From: Bacteroidota bacterium
GTDB lineage: Bacteria; Bacteroidota; Rhodothermia; Rhodothermales; Bin80
DNA length: 6,911 nt
Reading direction: 5' to 3'
Assembly: GCA_026702635.1 (NCBI GenBank)
Contig: JAPPBZ010000309.1
Coordinates: 1-6,911 of the forward strand
The notes beneath the pieces are model-generated. The model did not search any database, had not been told where the DNA came from, and worked only from the letters and a program-made list of their open reading frames with translations. Both the position numbers and the translations under genes were made by a program. This document shows, piece by piece, positions 1 to 6,284 of the stretch (positions are counted from its first letter, which is position 1; each line of letters opens with the position of its first letter).

Positions 1-506
1 GATTGCGCTGTGGTACTCCCGGGCTCGTAGACAAAGGCCGCACGCAGTGCCGCTTTAAGTTCTTGGATGCTGTTCAAGGGAGTGTTGCCTTTCTCTATCC
101 CGAATTCCTTCATGAATCGCTTCAACGTAGCGGATGAGGGCCGTGCGAAGTGGCTGGGCTGGAGCATTATCCATTGCTCTGGGGCCTGGATGGCAGCTTC
201 GAGCGAAGCCCAGCTTAAGATGCCGAGAGATTCGGGCAACGGAGGTTCGGGAATCACACCAACCTCGGAAAGCGCACGGATATGAAGTTCGTGATGTGGG
301 CTAGGGCGATCAAAAAAATGCCCCCGGTTACCATAAGGACCGGTAAAAGTAAAGATAGATCCCCCAGGATCAGTACTAAGTGAAAAGCTGTGGACCAACT
401 GGCGAAGATTACGGGCAGGTGCCAGAAAAAGCGTAATCACCGATCCAGTCACTACACTTTCGTATGTAAATTCCAACTCGTGACGTATTGAGTAGCGGGA
501 AGTCAT
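1..506 (-). CDS. Transglutaminase-like family protein, N-terminal part (runs off left edge)
   Basis: Only the first 168 codons are in the window; the gene continues past base 1. The translation starts MTSRYSIRHELEFTYES and matches the bacterial transglutaminase N-terminal domain (Bact_transglu_N, usual pattern Y-x-V-x-H-x-T-x-Y-x-Y). It continues with FLAPARNLRQLVHSFSL (about residues 27-43), a PYGN turn (57-60, where the family has D-x-FGN) and a strand HHELHIRALSEV (71-82). At 158-166 it reads FVYEPGSTT, the segment that normally precedes the core domain with its catalytic Cys. The Cys, His and Asp of the papain-like core would lie outside the window, so activity cannot be judged. Members are usually near 280-300 residues, cytoplasmic, and presumed to cleave or transfer amide bonds. 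The ATG at 506-504 overlaps the alpha-E stop as ATGA, which supports this start; a GGAG lies about 14 bases upstream. It is the third gene of the operon. Confidence 0.87.
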   Translation of the reverse strand, partial: MTSRYSIRHELEFTYESVVTGSVITLFLAPARNLRQLVHSFSLSTDPGGSIFTFTGPYGNRGHFFDRPSPHHELHIRALSEVGVIPEPPLPESLGILSWASLEAAIQAPEQWIMLQPSHFARPSSATLKRFMKEFGIEKGNTPLNSIQELKAALRAAFVYEPGSTTAQ

Positions 507-1468
507 GACGGTAATCCCTGCTCCAAGGGATAATCTATATATTCTGCAATAATGAGATCGTGAAGTGTACGGCACTCTTCAGCAAAGTCCCCCAGGAAAT
601 CCTGTGTATCTGTAATTTCCGCGGATGCGTGTAGGTTTGTCTCAATTGCGCCGGCTAAACGCAGTGCGCGGCGGTGCGGCGCTCTTCGCGGATACCGCCC
701 ACCCGCCGGATCTATATCTGATAGCAAAACTTGAACGGACCGTGTCGCGAAACTCAGGGAACGCGAAACCTCAGGATTGGCTATCAAAAATGCCAGTGCC
801 TGTCTAGGTTGAATTACCATTGAGCACGTTCGGCAGTATGCCTCGTAGGCAGCGCACACCTCCAACAGTCCTGCCCACACTCGAGAGTTTTTATTTGAGG
901 GATTGGACCATGCTCGCAACAGGGCTGTCTGGAGCTGCAGGCGTTCGACAAAACGGCCTAGCTCGAGGAATCTCCACGCATTGTCCCTGGACATCCTGGC
1001 TTCAATGACGCCGGATAAGTGCCTCAGTCGGTCAACGACCCCTGCAGGCAGCCTATTGGGCCCCTGGGCCCAATACTCCGTAAAGTCGCAGTCTCGAAGC
1101 CATAGAAAACCGTCATTGAGACATGTCCAAACCCGGACCGGTAACCACGGGCGAAGCTGTTTAGCATTATCGCGCGCCTTGGTCCAACTCTGGATGATGG
1201 CATCCGGGTTTTCCGTGTCCTCAATTAGGTGAGCGGCAAGAGCAAAGGCATCGGGAACCAAAAAGGCTTCTGCATCGCCAGTTTCCGTGGGAGATATGGG
1301 AGGAGGTTGTGCCAGTGCTGCATACAAGAGTTGCCAACCGCGTGCCAGCACATCAGCAGGCGTATCGACCAAGTGTGCAAGATGATAGTCCAACAGGCGT
1401 GCAGTATGCTCAGCACGCTCGAAATATCGACCCATCCAGTAAAAATCCCCCGCAGCTCTAGCTAGCAT
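503..1468 (-). CDS. Alpha-E domain protein (COG2307 type)
   Basis: A 321-residue, mostly helical protein. The family signature is at the N-terminus: MLARAAGDFYWMGRYFERAE (residues 1-20), followed by HTARLLD. Other family marks are KARDNAKQLRPWLP (97-110), the RDNAWRFLELGRFVERLQ stretch (161-178) and a C-terminal helix EECRTLHDLIIAEYIDYP (297-314). GRFVERLQLQTALLR (171-185) looks like a second copy of GRYFERAEHTARLL near the start, suggesting an internal helical duplication. No signal peptide or membrane segment is seen, so it is probably cytoplasmic. The biochemical role is unknown; the family nearly always sits beside circularly permuted ATP-grasp and transglutaminase genes and is presumed to be their partner. 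I chose ATG at 1468 because family members begin ML-R; a GTG at 1471 is in frame and would add one residue. An AAAGGA lies 7 bases upstream of the ATG. It overlaps the ATP-grasp stop (TGATG) upstream and the transglutaminase start (ATGA) downstream. Confidence 0.93.
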   Translation of the reverse strand: MLARAAGDFYWMGRYFERAEHTARLLDYHLAHLVDTPADVLARGWQLLYAALAQPPPISPTETGDAEAFLVPDAFALAAHLIEDTENPDAIIQSWTKARDNAKQLRPWLPVRVWTCLNDGFLWLRDCDFTEYWAQGPNRLPAGVVDRLRHLSGVIEARMSRDNAWRFLELGRFVERLQLQTALLRAWSNPSNKNSRVWAGLLEVCAAYEAYCRTCSMVIQPRQALAFLIANPEVSRSLSFATRSVQVLLSDIDPAGGRYPRRAPHRRALRLAGAIETNLHASAEITDTQDFLGDFAEECRTLHDLIIAEYIDYPLEQGLPS

Positions 1469-3018
1469 CACGAATTCCTTTCTTCTTCGTTAATGATCCA
1501 CAAATCCTTGCAACCTCCGCCCTGACTCGAGTTGACAACTAGGCTTCCCTGGCGAAGTGCGACGCGACAGAGCCCCCCAGGCGCTATCCAGGTTTCTTTT
1601 CTTCCTTGCAGCACAAAAGGGCGAACGTCTACATGGCGTGGCACTACCTTTCCGTCAATAAAGCACGGTGCCCGAGAAAGTGCGAGCGTCGGCTGGGAAA
1701 TAAAATTCGCCGGATCGGTTCGCAGCCGTTCAGCAAAATCCTTCTTCTCCTTTGCCGATGCATGCGGTCCGACCAGCATCCCGTACCCCCCAGATCCTCC
1801 GACTTCTTTCACAACTAATTTGTCAAGATTTTCCAGTGTATATGTTAGTCCCTCGGTGGTCCGGCACAGATACGTCTCGACATTGGAAAGAATTGGTTCC
1901 TCGGAAAGAAAATATCGAATAAGGTCGGGTACATAGGCATAAAGCGCCTTGTCATCGGCCACGCCGGTACCAGGAGCATTAGCGATTACGACGTTACCCA
2001 CCCTGTATGCGTGGAACAGTCCCGGGACTCCCAAGAGGGAATCATTACGAAAAGTCACCGGATCCAGAAAATCGTCGTCCACTCTTCGGTAGATTACATC
2101 AACTTTCTTGAGCCCGGTGACCGTTCGCATGTACACCAGACCATCATGCACGACCAGGTCCCGTCCCTCAACGAGTTCGGCGCCCATCTCGCCAGCGAGA
2201 AAGGCATGTTCGTAGTACGCTGAGTTGTACCGGCCGGGAGTCAGCACAGCTATCCGTGGACTCTGTGTCCAAGTAACGAGTGAGGCCAACTGGGAATAAA
2301 GTTGTCCTGGGTATGGAAGAACCTCCCGCACATTATGTGCCCGATACAGTCGTGGCATTGCTTGCTTTATCGCAGCACGGCAGGCGAGCATGTAGGAGAC
2401 GCCGGATGGTACGCGTAGATTGTCCTCGAGGACGGCAAATCCATCGCGAGTACGGACTATATCGGTACCGCAAACTGATACATAGATATCGTGGGGAACC
2501 TTTGTGCCCAACATCTCCATGCGGTATTGGGGACATCCCAAAACCAATTCGTAGGGCACGATACCGTCACGCAATGACCACCCTTCATGATAAATATCCT
2601 TCAAGAACAGATTGATCGCGCGCAAGCGCTGTCGGAGCCCTTGGTCAATATGATCCCATTCAGAAGCAGTTAGAACCCTCGGCACACAGTCGATGGGAAT
2701 AATTTGTTCAGTGACTTCTTCTTTGCCAATGACAGTGAAGGTAATCCCCTCGTGAAGGAACTGCCGCCGAACACCGTCCTGAAGCTGCATCAACTGCTCT
2801 GGCGTGGCATTGTTAAGCGCCGTACCTAACCGTTCCGCTACCGTCCGCAGTGTCCCATCGTCGTGGAACATCTCGTCGCGGAAACGGCTTTCTATCGAAT
2901 AATCAGAAAAACCCCCTTTGCCAGCAACGGTGGGGCCAGCTACGCTCTGCCTTTCGCGATCGAAAGACAGGTGTGCCGTGGCGCTCAAATTATCCTGGGT
3001 CGATGTGGTTACCGTCAC
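1468..3018 (-). CDS. Circularly permuted type-2 ATP-grasp protein (COG2308 type, putative amide ligase)
   Basis: A 516-residue protein with the hallmarks of the circularly permuted ATP-grasp family (CP_ATPgrasp_1/2; older names DUF404/DUF407). Visible motifs in order: GITFTVIG (91-98), AINLFLKDIYHEG (134-146), LEDNLRVPSGVSYM (197-210), VLTPGRYNSAYYEH (258-271), VIYRRVDDDFLDP (308-320), a glycine-rich VVKEVGGSGGYGML (402-415) with the likely ATP-contacting Lys and loop, HVDVRPFV (462-469) and NSSQGGGCKDLW (496-507). ATP-grasp enzymes join a carboxylate to an amine through an acyl-phosphate. In this family the substrate is not established; comparative genomics suggests peptide or amide ligation together with the alpha-E and transglutaminase partners encoded downstream. 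No signal peptide is seen. The start is GTG at 3018, with only a weak CGGA upstream. The first 40 or so residues are low in family signal, so a later start (for example TTG at residue 11) is possible. It is the first gene of the operon. Confidence 0.93.
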   Translation of the reverse strand: MTVTTSTQDNLSATAHLSFDRERQSVAGPTVAGKGGFSDYSIESRFRDEMFHDDGTLRTVAERLGTALNNATPEQLMQLQDGVRRQFLHEGITFTVIGKEEVTEQIIPIDCVPRVLTASEWDHIDQGLRQRLRAINLFLKDIYHEGWSLRDGIVPYELVLGCPQYRMEMLGTKVPHDIYVSVCGTDIVRTRDGFAVLEDNLRVPSGVSYMLACRAAIKQAMPRLYRAHNVREVLPYPGQLYSQLASLVTWTQSPRIAVLTPGRYNSAYYEHAFLAGEMGAELVEGRDLVVHDGLVYMRTVTGLKKVDVIYRRVDDDFLDPVTFRNDSLLGVPGLFHAYRVGNVVIANAPGTGVADDKALYAYVPDLIRYFLSEEPILSNVETYLCRTTEGLTYTLENLDKLVVKEVGGSGGYGMLVGPHASAKEKKDFAERLRTDPANFISQPTLALSRAPCFIDGKVVPRHVDVRPFVLQGRKETWIAPGGLCRVALRQGSLVVNSSQGGGCKDLWIINEEERNS

Positions 3019-3080
3019 TGGTGTATCCGTTTTCGGTACAATCCCATTTTCTTAGCCAGATTTGTTCCAGGCTCCGGTTC

Positions 3081-3108
3081 AATATACTACAATTTGCAGC
3101 GGTGTCCA
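3081..3108 (-). promoter_or_regulatory. Candidate promoter of the ATP-grasp/alpha-E/transglutaminase operon
   Basis: Read on the minus strand there is TGGACA (3108-3103), 16 bases, then TATATT (3086-3081). Each box matches five of six positions of the general sigma-70 consensus. Transcription would start near 3074, giving a leader of about 55 bases before the GTG at 3018. If the organism is a Bacteroidota member, its main sigma factor prefers a different box (TAnnTTTG), which is not present here in good form, so this assignment is tentative. Confidence 0.3.
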
Positions 3109-3174
3109 CGACCCGATGGCCTCCCAAAGACCACCCGAAACTTAGGCTAGCGCATCCGAATTGCAGTCATTTGT

Positions 3175-3226
3175 GAGATTCTCTGAAAATCATTTATGAA
3201 CATGTGAATGATTTTCAGAGAGCCTC
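3175..3226. repeat. Near-perfect inverted repeat (long hairpin or dyad)
   Basis: The core arms are TCTCTGAAAATCATT (3180-3194) and AATGATTTTCAGAGA (3207-3221): 15 bases, perfectly complementary, around a 12-base loop. Three more pairs (GAG at 3175-3177 with CTC at 3224-3226) follow after two unpaired positions, giving 18 of 20 pairs. There is no T-run on either side, so it is not a textbook intrinsic terminator. It lies 231 bases past the metG stop and about 67 bases upstream of the candidate operon promoter. Possible roles are a transcript-end hairpin, a protein-binding dyad, or a relic of a small mobile repeat. Confidence 0.75.
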
Positions 3227-3233
3227 GAATATG

Positions 3234-3260
3234 TTGAGTCGGAACGGAAGTCAGACTCAA
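3234..3260. repeat. Small inverted repeat (7-bp stem)
   Basis: TTGAGTC at 3234-3240 is the exact reverse complement of GACTCAA at 3254-3260, with a 13-base loop between. It starts only 8 bases after the larger inverted repeat, so the two could form tandem hairpins in one transcript. A 7-bp stem can arise by chance in a stretch of this length, so confidence is limited. Confidence 0.35.
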
Positions 3261-3407
3261 TGCTTACCCAATATCGGTGACAATGATGTCAGTCCGTAGG
3301 GGATTTACACAACCGTCGTTATTCCGAGCAGGAACAAACCGAGCTTGGGACATGACCACATACAATGAGCCCCTAGTACAGCATGTGTACAGATACTGAT
3401 CTGTTAT

Positions 3408-3454
3408 TCAATCTGGATTCGAGCTTCCTTTCCGATCTTTTAGCCCCAGATTGA
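3408..3454 (-). terminator. Dyad directly downstream of metG, possible transcript end
   Basis: On the minus strand, two bases after the metG TAA, TCAATCTGG (3454-3446) pairs perfectly with CCAGATTGA (3416-3408) over 9 bases. The loop is long (29 bases) and no U-run follows, so this is at best a weak or factor-assisted terminator or a 3'-end stabilising stem. Its position right after the stop codon is the main argument for it. Confidence 0.3.
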
Positions 3455-3456
3455 TC

Positions 3457-5547
3457 TTAGCAGATAATGGATCCCTCCTCGCTTCCTGAAGAAATGAGCG
3501 ACAGACATCCTTCTCTGTCTTCCCCCATCAGAAGCATTCCCTGACTCTCAAGCCCCATCATCTTCCTAGGTGCCAAATTCGCGACTACCACAACGGACTG
3601 CCCGATCATTTCCTCCGGTTGAAAATGTTCTGCAACCCCCGCAAGGATCTGACGGGTTTCATAGCCAAGATCTACCTGCAACTTTAGCAGTTTTTTGGAT
3701 TTTGGAACCGGCTCTGCACTAAGTATGCGACCGGTCCGAAGATCCAGTTTTGCAAAATCATCGTAGCTGATTGTGGGCTTTGCCTCCACATACGGGGGAC
3801 CCGATTCCGGGTCGTTAGATTCTAATTTTTCGATCTGTGTCTGAATGGTATCGTCCGTTACTTTATGAAAGAGAATTTCTTTGTGACCAAGTACATGTCC
3901 TGCTGGAAGTGGCGAGGAAGCTGCCTCCGACCAACCAATCCCCTCCGAATGATCGGAGTCGGGTAGACTGGATCGAACTCCCTCAAACCTCAACATACCT
4001 CGAAGTTTTTCCGCCGAAAACGGGAGAACTGGATCCATAAGTACTGACAACGCTGCTGCAATCTGTAGAGATACATGAACTGTATTGGCACACTGGGACC
4101 GGTTGGTCTTCCGCGTAACCCATGGAACCTGATCATTGAAGTACTTAGTCCCCAGTCTCGCCATATTCATCGTCAAACGTGCTGCTTCGCGGAACCGAAA
4201 CCGCTCATAGGCAGCCCCAATCTGCTGCGGGTACCCTGCCAATTCTGCAAGAGCTGCCTCATCTGCCGCAGAAGGAGAAGACAGTGGAGGGACCTTATTG
4301 TCAAACTCGCGCTCGGCAAATGTCAGAGCACGATTGACAAAATTGCCTAATATATCCGCTAGCTCACTGTTGACGCGCGTCTGAAAATCATTCCAGTTGA
4401 AATCAGAGTCTTTGGACTCCGGGAGCGTGCTGGTGAGCACATAACGTAGCAGGTCCGGAGGAAAATCATTGAGGTACTCGTGCAACCACACCGCCCATCC
4501 TCGACTCGTTGACAACTTGCTGCCTTCAATGTTCAGAAACTCATTCGCAGGAACCTGATCCGGCACCACATACTCCCCGTAGCCCATCAGCATCGCGGGA
4601 AACATCAGTGTATGGAATACGATATTGTCCTTGCCAATAAAGTGAATTAGTCTGGAATCCTCATCCTGCCAGTACAGCTTCCATCGATCTGGATCACCTT
4701 TGCGCCGCGCCCATTCCCGCGTTGATGAAATGTATCCAATCGGTGCATCAAACCATACATAAATCACTTTTCCCTCTGATTCCACACCAGCTGCATCCGC
4801 AGCTTCCGGTGGTACGGGAACTCCCCAAGGAACATCACGGGTGATTGCCCGGTCACGCAATCCGTCTGTAAACCAAGCCCCTATCTGCCCAAGAACATTC
4901 GGCTTCCAATCGGGGTGGCTGGAAATGTAGGCTTCCAATCGGCTCTGCCACTGTCCCAAGGGCAAATACCAGTGCGTTGTCGGGCGCAACTCCGGGACTG
5001 CATCGGTCAATGTGCTCCGCGGATTTTTGATCTCCGTGGGGCTGAGTGATGTGCCACACTTTTCACACTGATCTCCATAGGCATCCTCGTAACCACAAAT
5101 GGGACAGGTGCCATGCACAAAACGGTCTGCGAGAAAAACCTTTGCCTCCGGGTCGTAAAGATGCTCCTCTCGCTTCAGTACAAACTCATTCTTCTCGGAT
5201 AATCTCCGAAAAAAATCCTGACTGGTCTCCGTGTGGACCTCACGTGTGGTGCGGCTATAGTTGTCAAAACTAATTCCGAACCCCTTAAAACTGTCTCGGA
5301 TCATGGGATGGTAACGATCAACGACTTCCTGAGGAGTGACTTTCTCCTGCATTGCCTGCATCACAATCGCTACACCATATTCATCCGACCCGCAGACATA
5401 CACCACATCCCGGCCCTGTAACCTCAGATAGCGAACATAAATATCCGCTGGTAGATAAGCACCTGCAAGATGTCCAATATGTACCGGACCATTGGCGTAC
5501 GGCAACGCAGACGTCACCAAGGTGCGCTTAAAAGACTCGTCCGGCAT
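3457..5547 (-). CDS. metG: Methionyl-tRNA synthetase (methionine--tRNA ligase)
   Basis: A full-length 696-residue class I aminoacyl-tRNA synthetase that activates methionine with ATP and loads it onto tRNA-Met in the cytoplasm. The HIGH motif is at residues 23-26 in a TLVTSALPYANGPVHIGH context, and the KMSKS equivalent is KLSTS at 344-348. A zinc knuckle is complete, with Cys148, Cys151, Cys161 and Cys164 (CPIC...CEKC), as in the E. coli-type enzyme. WFDAPIGYISS (265-275) and FIGKDNIVFH (303-312) are typical catalytic-core segments. Residues from about 593 to 696 form the fused C-terminal tRNA-binding (OB-fold, tRNA_bind) domain that dimerises the enzyme: LDLRTGRIL, VVVANLAPRKMMG, SQGMLLM. 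The ATG at 5547 gives the normal N-terminus; the next Met is residue 63, too late. No Shine-Dalgarno is visible. It is divergent from hisB and looks monocistronic, with a long gap behind it. Nothing essential appears to be missing. Confidence 0.97.
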   Translation of the reverse strand: MPDESFKRTLVTSALPYANGPVHIGHLAGAYLPADIYVRYLRLQGRDVVYVCGSDEYGVAIVMQAMQEKVTPQEVVDRYHPMIRDSFKGFGISFDNYSRTTREVHTETSQDFFRRLSEKNEFVLKREEHLYDPEAKVFLADRFVHGTCPICGYEDAYGDQCEKCGTSLSPTEIKNPRSTLTDAVPELRPTTHWYLPLGQWQSRLEAYISSHPDWKPNVLGQIGAWFTDGLRDRAITRDVPWGVPVPPEAADAAGVESEGKVIYVWFDAPIGYISSTREWARRKGDPDRWKLYWQDEDSRLIHFIGKDNIVFHTLMFPAMLMGYGEYVVPDQVPANEFLNIEGSKLSTSRGWAVWLHEYLNDFPPDLLRYVLTSTLPESKDSDFNWNDFQTRVNSELADILGNFVNRALTFAEREFDNKVPPLSSPSAADEAALAELAGYPQQIGAAYERFRFREAARLTMNMARLGTKYFNDQVPWVTRKTNRSQCANTVHVSLQIAAALSVLMDPVLPFSAEKLRGMLRFEGVRSSLPDSDHSEGIGWSEAASSPLPAGHVLGHKEILFHKVTDDTIQTQIEKLESNDPESGPPYVEAKPTISYDDFAKLDLRTGRILSAEPVPKSKKLLKLQVDLGYETRQILAGVAEHFQPEEMIGQSVVVVANLAPRKMMGLESQGMLLMGEDREGCLSLISSGSEEGSIIC

Positions 5548-5549
5548 AG

Positions 5550-5582
5550 ATCATACTTATATTCTTGTTACAGTTCAACAAA
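5550..5582 (-). promoter_or_regulatory. Candidate metG promoter abutting the start codon
   Basis: On the minus strand, TTTG (5582-5579), 19 bases, then TAAGTATG (5559-5552) fits the Bacteroidota pattern TTTG-N19-21-TAnnTTTG with one mismatch. The same stretch also reads TTGAAC-N17-TATGAT (5578-5550) in sigma-70 style. The inner box ends only 2-4 bases before the ATG at 5547. With Bacteroidota geometry, transcription would begin at or just before the start codon, giving a leaderless or near-leaderless mRNA; sigma-70 spacing would place the start inside the gene, which is less sensible. Confidence 0.4.
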
Positions 5583-5614
5583 AACTCATCGCTGCGGATC
5601 CTGACCACAGTATT

Positions 5615-5656
5615 GTGTACCTACGCGCCAAACCGTGTACTTATGCGTACAAGGCG
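5615..5656. repeat. GTAC...GCG direct repeats in the metG/hisB divergent region
   Basis: GTGTACCTACGCG (5615-5627) and GTGTACTTATGCG (5635-5647) match at 11 of 13 positions and start exactly 20 bases apart. A third, weaker copy, GTACAAGGCG, begins at 5647, 10 bases after the GTAC of the second. All three GTAC cores (5617, 5637, 5647) therefore face the same side of the helix. This is the layout expected of an operator array, but no regulator can be named. Confidence 0.4.
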
Positions 5657-5672
5657 AATTAAACCATTTTTG
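5642..5672 (+). promoter_or_regulatory. Weak candidate hisB-proC promoter
   Basis: TATG (5642-5645), 19 bases, then CATTTTTG (5665-5672) matches the Bacteroidota TTTG-N19-TAnnTTTG pattern with one mismatch in each box. The inner box ends 6 bases before the ATG at 5679, the same geometry as the metG candidate. There is no Shine-Dalgarno before hisB. The evidence is weak because the boxes are short and A/T rich. Confidence 0.25.
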
Positions 5673-5678
5673 CCAGTG

Positions 5679-6281
5679 ATGGAACCTGTTACTTCTGATC
5701 GGCAAAGTTCGATCACCCGAAAGACCGGGGAAACTAATGTCTCCGTCCAGTTCAACCTCGATGGTACTGGTGATTACAAAAACCAGACAGGGGTTGGGTT
5801 TCTGGATCATATGTTGGACCTCTTTGCAAAGCACGGCCAATTCGATCTAAAAACCAAGTGCAGTGGAGACCTTGATGTTGACGAACACCACACCGTCGAG
5901 GATGTTGGGATTTGTCTCGGTCAGGCGTTACGGAAAGCACTGGGAGATAAATCCCATATCACGCGTTATGGCCATGCATACGTGCCGATGGATGAAGCAT
6001 TGGCCCGTACGGCGATTGATCTCTCCGGCCGATTCGTACTCTATTTTGAAGGAGATTTTGATCGTCCAACGGTGGGAGACCTCCCAACTGAACTTGTTCA
6101 GCATTTCTGGTACAGCTTTGCCGAGCATGCACAGTGTACACTGCATATCAGTGTCCTCTACGGGATCAACACGCATCACAAGATTGAAGCGATCTTCAAA
6201 TCTGTCGGGCGTGCATTAAAAATCGCCGTTCAACAAAGCGGAGATAATTCAAAGATGCCATCAACTAAAGGGGTCCTCTAA
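5679..6281 (+). CDS. hisB: Imidazoleglycerol-phosphate dehydratase
   Basis: A 200-residue cytoplasmic enzyme of histidine synthesis that dehydrates imidazole glycerol phosphate to imidazole acetol phosphate. Family motifs, counted from the chosen start: RKTGETNVSVQFNLDGTG (14-31), TGVGFLDHMLD (37-47), DVDEHHTVEDVGI (66-78) with the metal-binding His pair 70-71 and Glu74, VPMDEALARTAIDLSGR (102-118), the second metal-binding segment NTHHKIEAIFKSVGRAL (164-180) and the classic ending PSTKGVL. The length matches monofunctional HisB (about 195-200 residues); no histidinol-phosphatase domain is fused. The frame is open upstream with ATGs at 5565 and 5643, but those would add residues without family character and run into the divergent promoter region, so I chose ATG 5679. 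It is followed after 3 bases by proC, so the two are probably co-transcribed. Confidence 0.95.
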   Translation: MEPVTSDRQSSITRKTGETNVSVQFNLDGTGDYKNQTGVGFLDHMLDLFAKHGQFDLKTKCSGDLDVDEHHTVEDVGICLGQALRKALGDKSHITRYGHAYVPMDEALARTAIDLSGRFVLYFEGDFDRPTVGDLPTELVQHFWYSFAEHAQCTLHISVLYGINTHHKIEAIFKSVGRALKIAVQQSGDNSKMPSTKGVL

Positions 6282-6284
6282 TCC

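Larger units (their letters stand above)
3019..3456. other. 438-base intergenic region without a convincing gene
   Basis: This gap separates metG from the ATP-grasp operon; both are on the minus strand. I see no protein-coding ORF with family character on either strand, no tRNA cloverleaf and no recognisable riboswitch. It contains the candidate operon promoter (3081-3108), a strong inverted repeat (3175-3226), a smaller hairpin (3234-3260), a 6-bp stem with four-base loop (3389-3404) and a 9-bp dyad just after metG (3408-3454). The gap is long compared with the overlapping or closely spaced genes around it, so it may hold regulatory RNA or decayed sequence. Confidence 0.6.

Noticed and set aside
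67..285. Plus-strand ORF of 72 codons opposite the transglutaminase-like gene
   Set aside because: It is the antisense shadow of a minus-strand reading frame with clear family motifs, and its product has no recognisable character.
1532..1936. Plus-strand ORF of 134 codons inside the ATP-grasp gene
   Set aside because: Antisense to a strongly conserved coding region; rich in Arg/Ser/Pro, typical of shadow frames.
3066..3090. GGTTCAATA stretch resembling a tRNA T-loop
   Set aside because: The flanking bases do not pair into a T-stem and no acceptor or anticodon arms can be built around it.
2850..3176. Plus-strand ORFs of 95 and 108 codons covering the ATP-grasp start and part of the gap
   Set aside because: Mostly antisense to the ATP-grasp N-terminus, no family character and no clear ribosome-binding site; they overlap each other in different frames.
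3264..3353. Minus-strand 29-codon ORF in the gap (starts MSQARFVPARNN)
   Set aside because: No ribosome-binding site, no recognised family, and a length expected by chance in noncoding DNA.
5586..5840. Minus-strand ORF of 84 codons across the divergent region and the hisB start
   Set aside because: Antisense to the conserved HisB N-terminus and without family character; an upstream leader peptide for metG is not supported.
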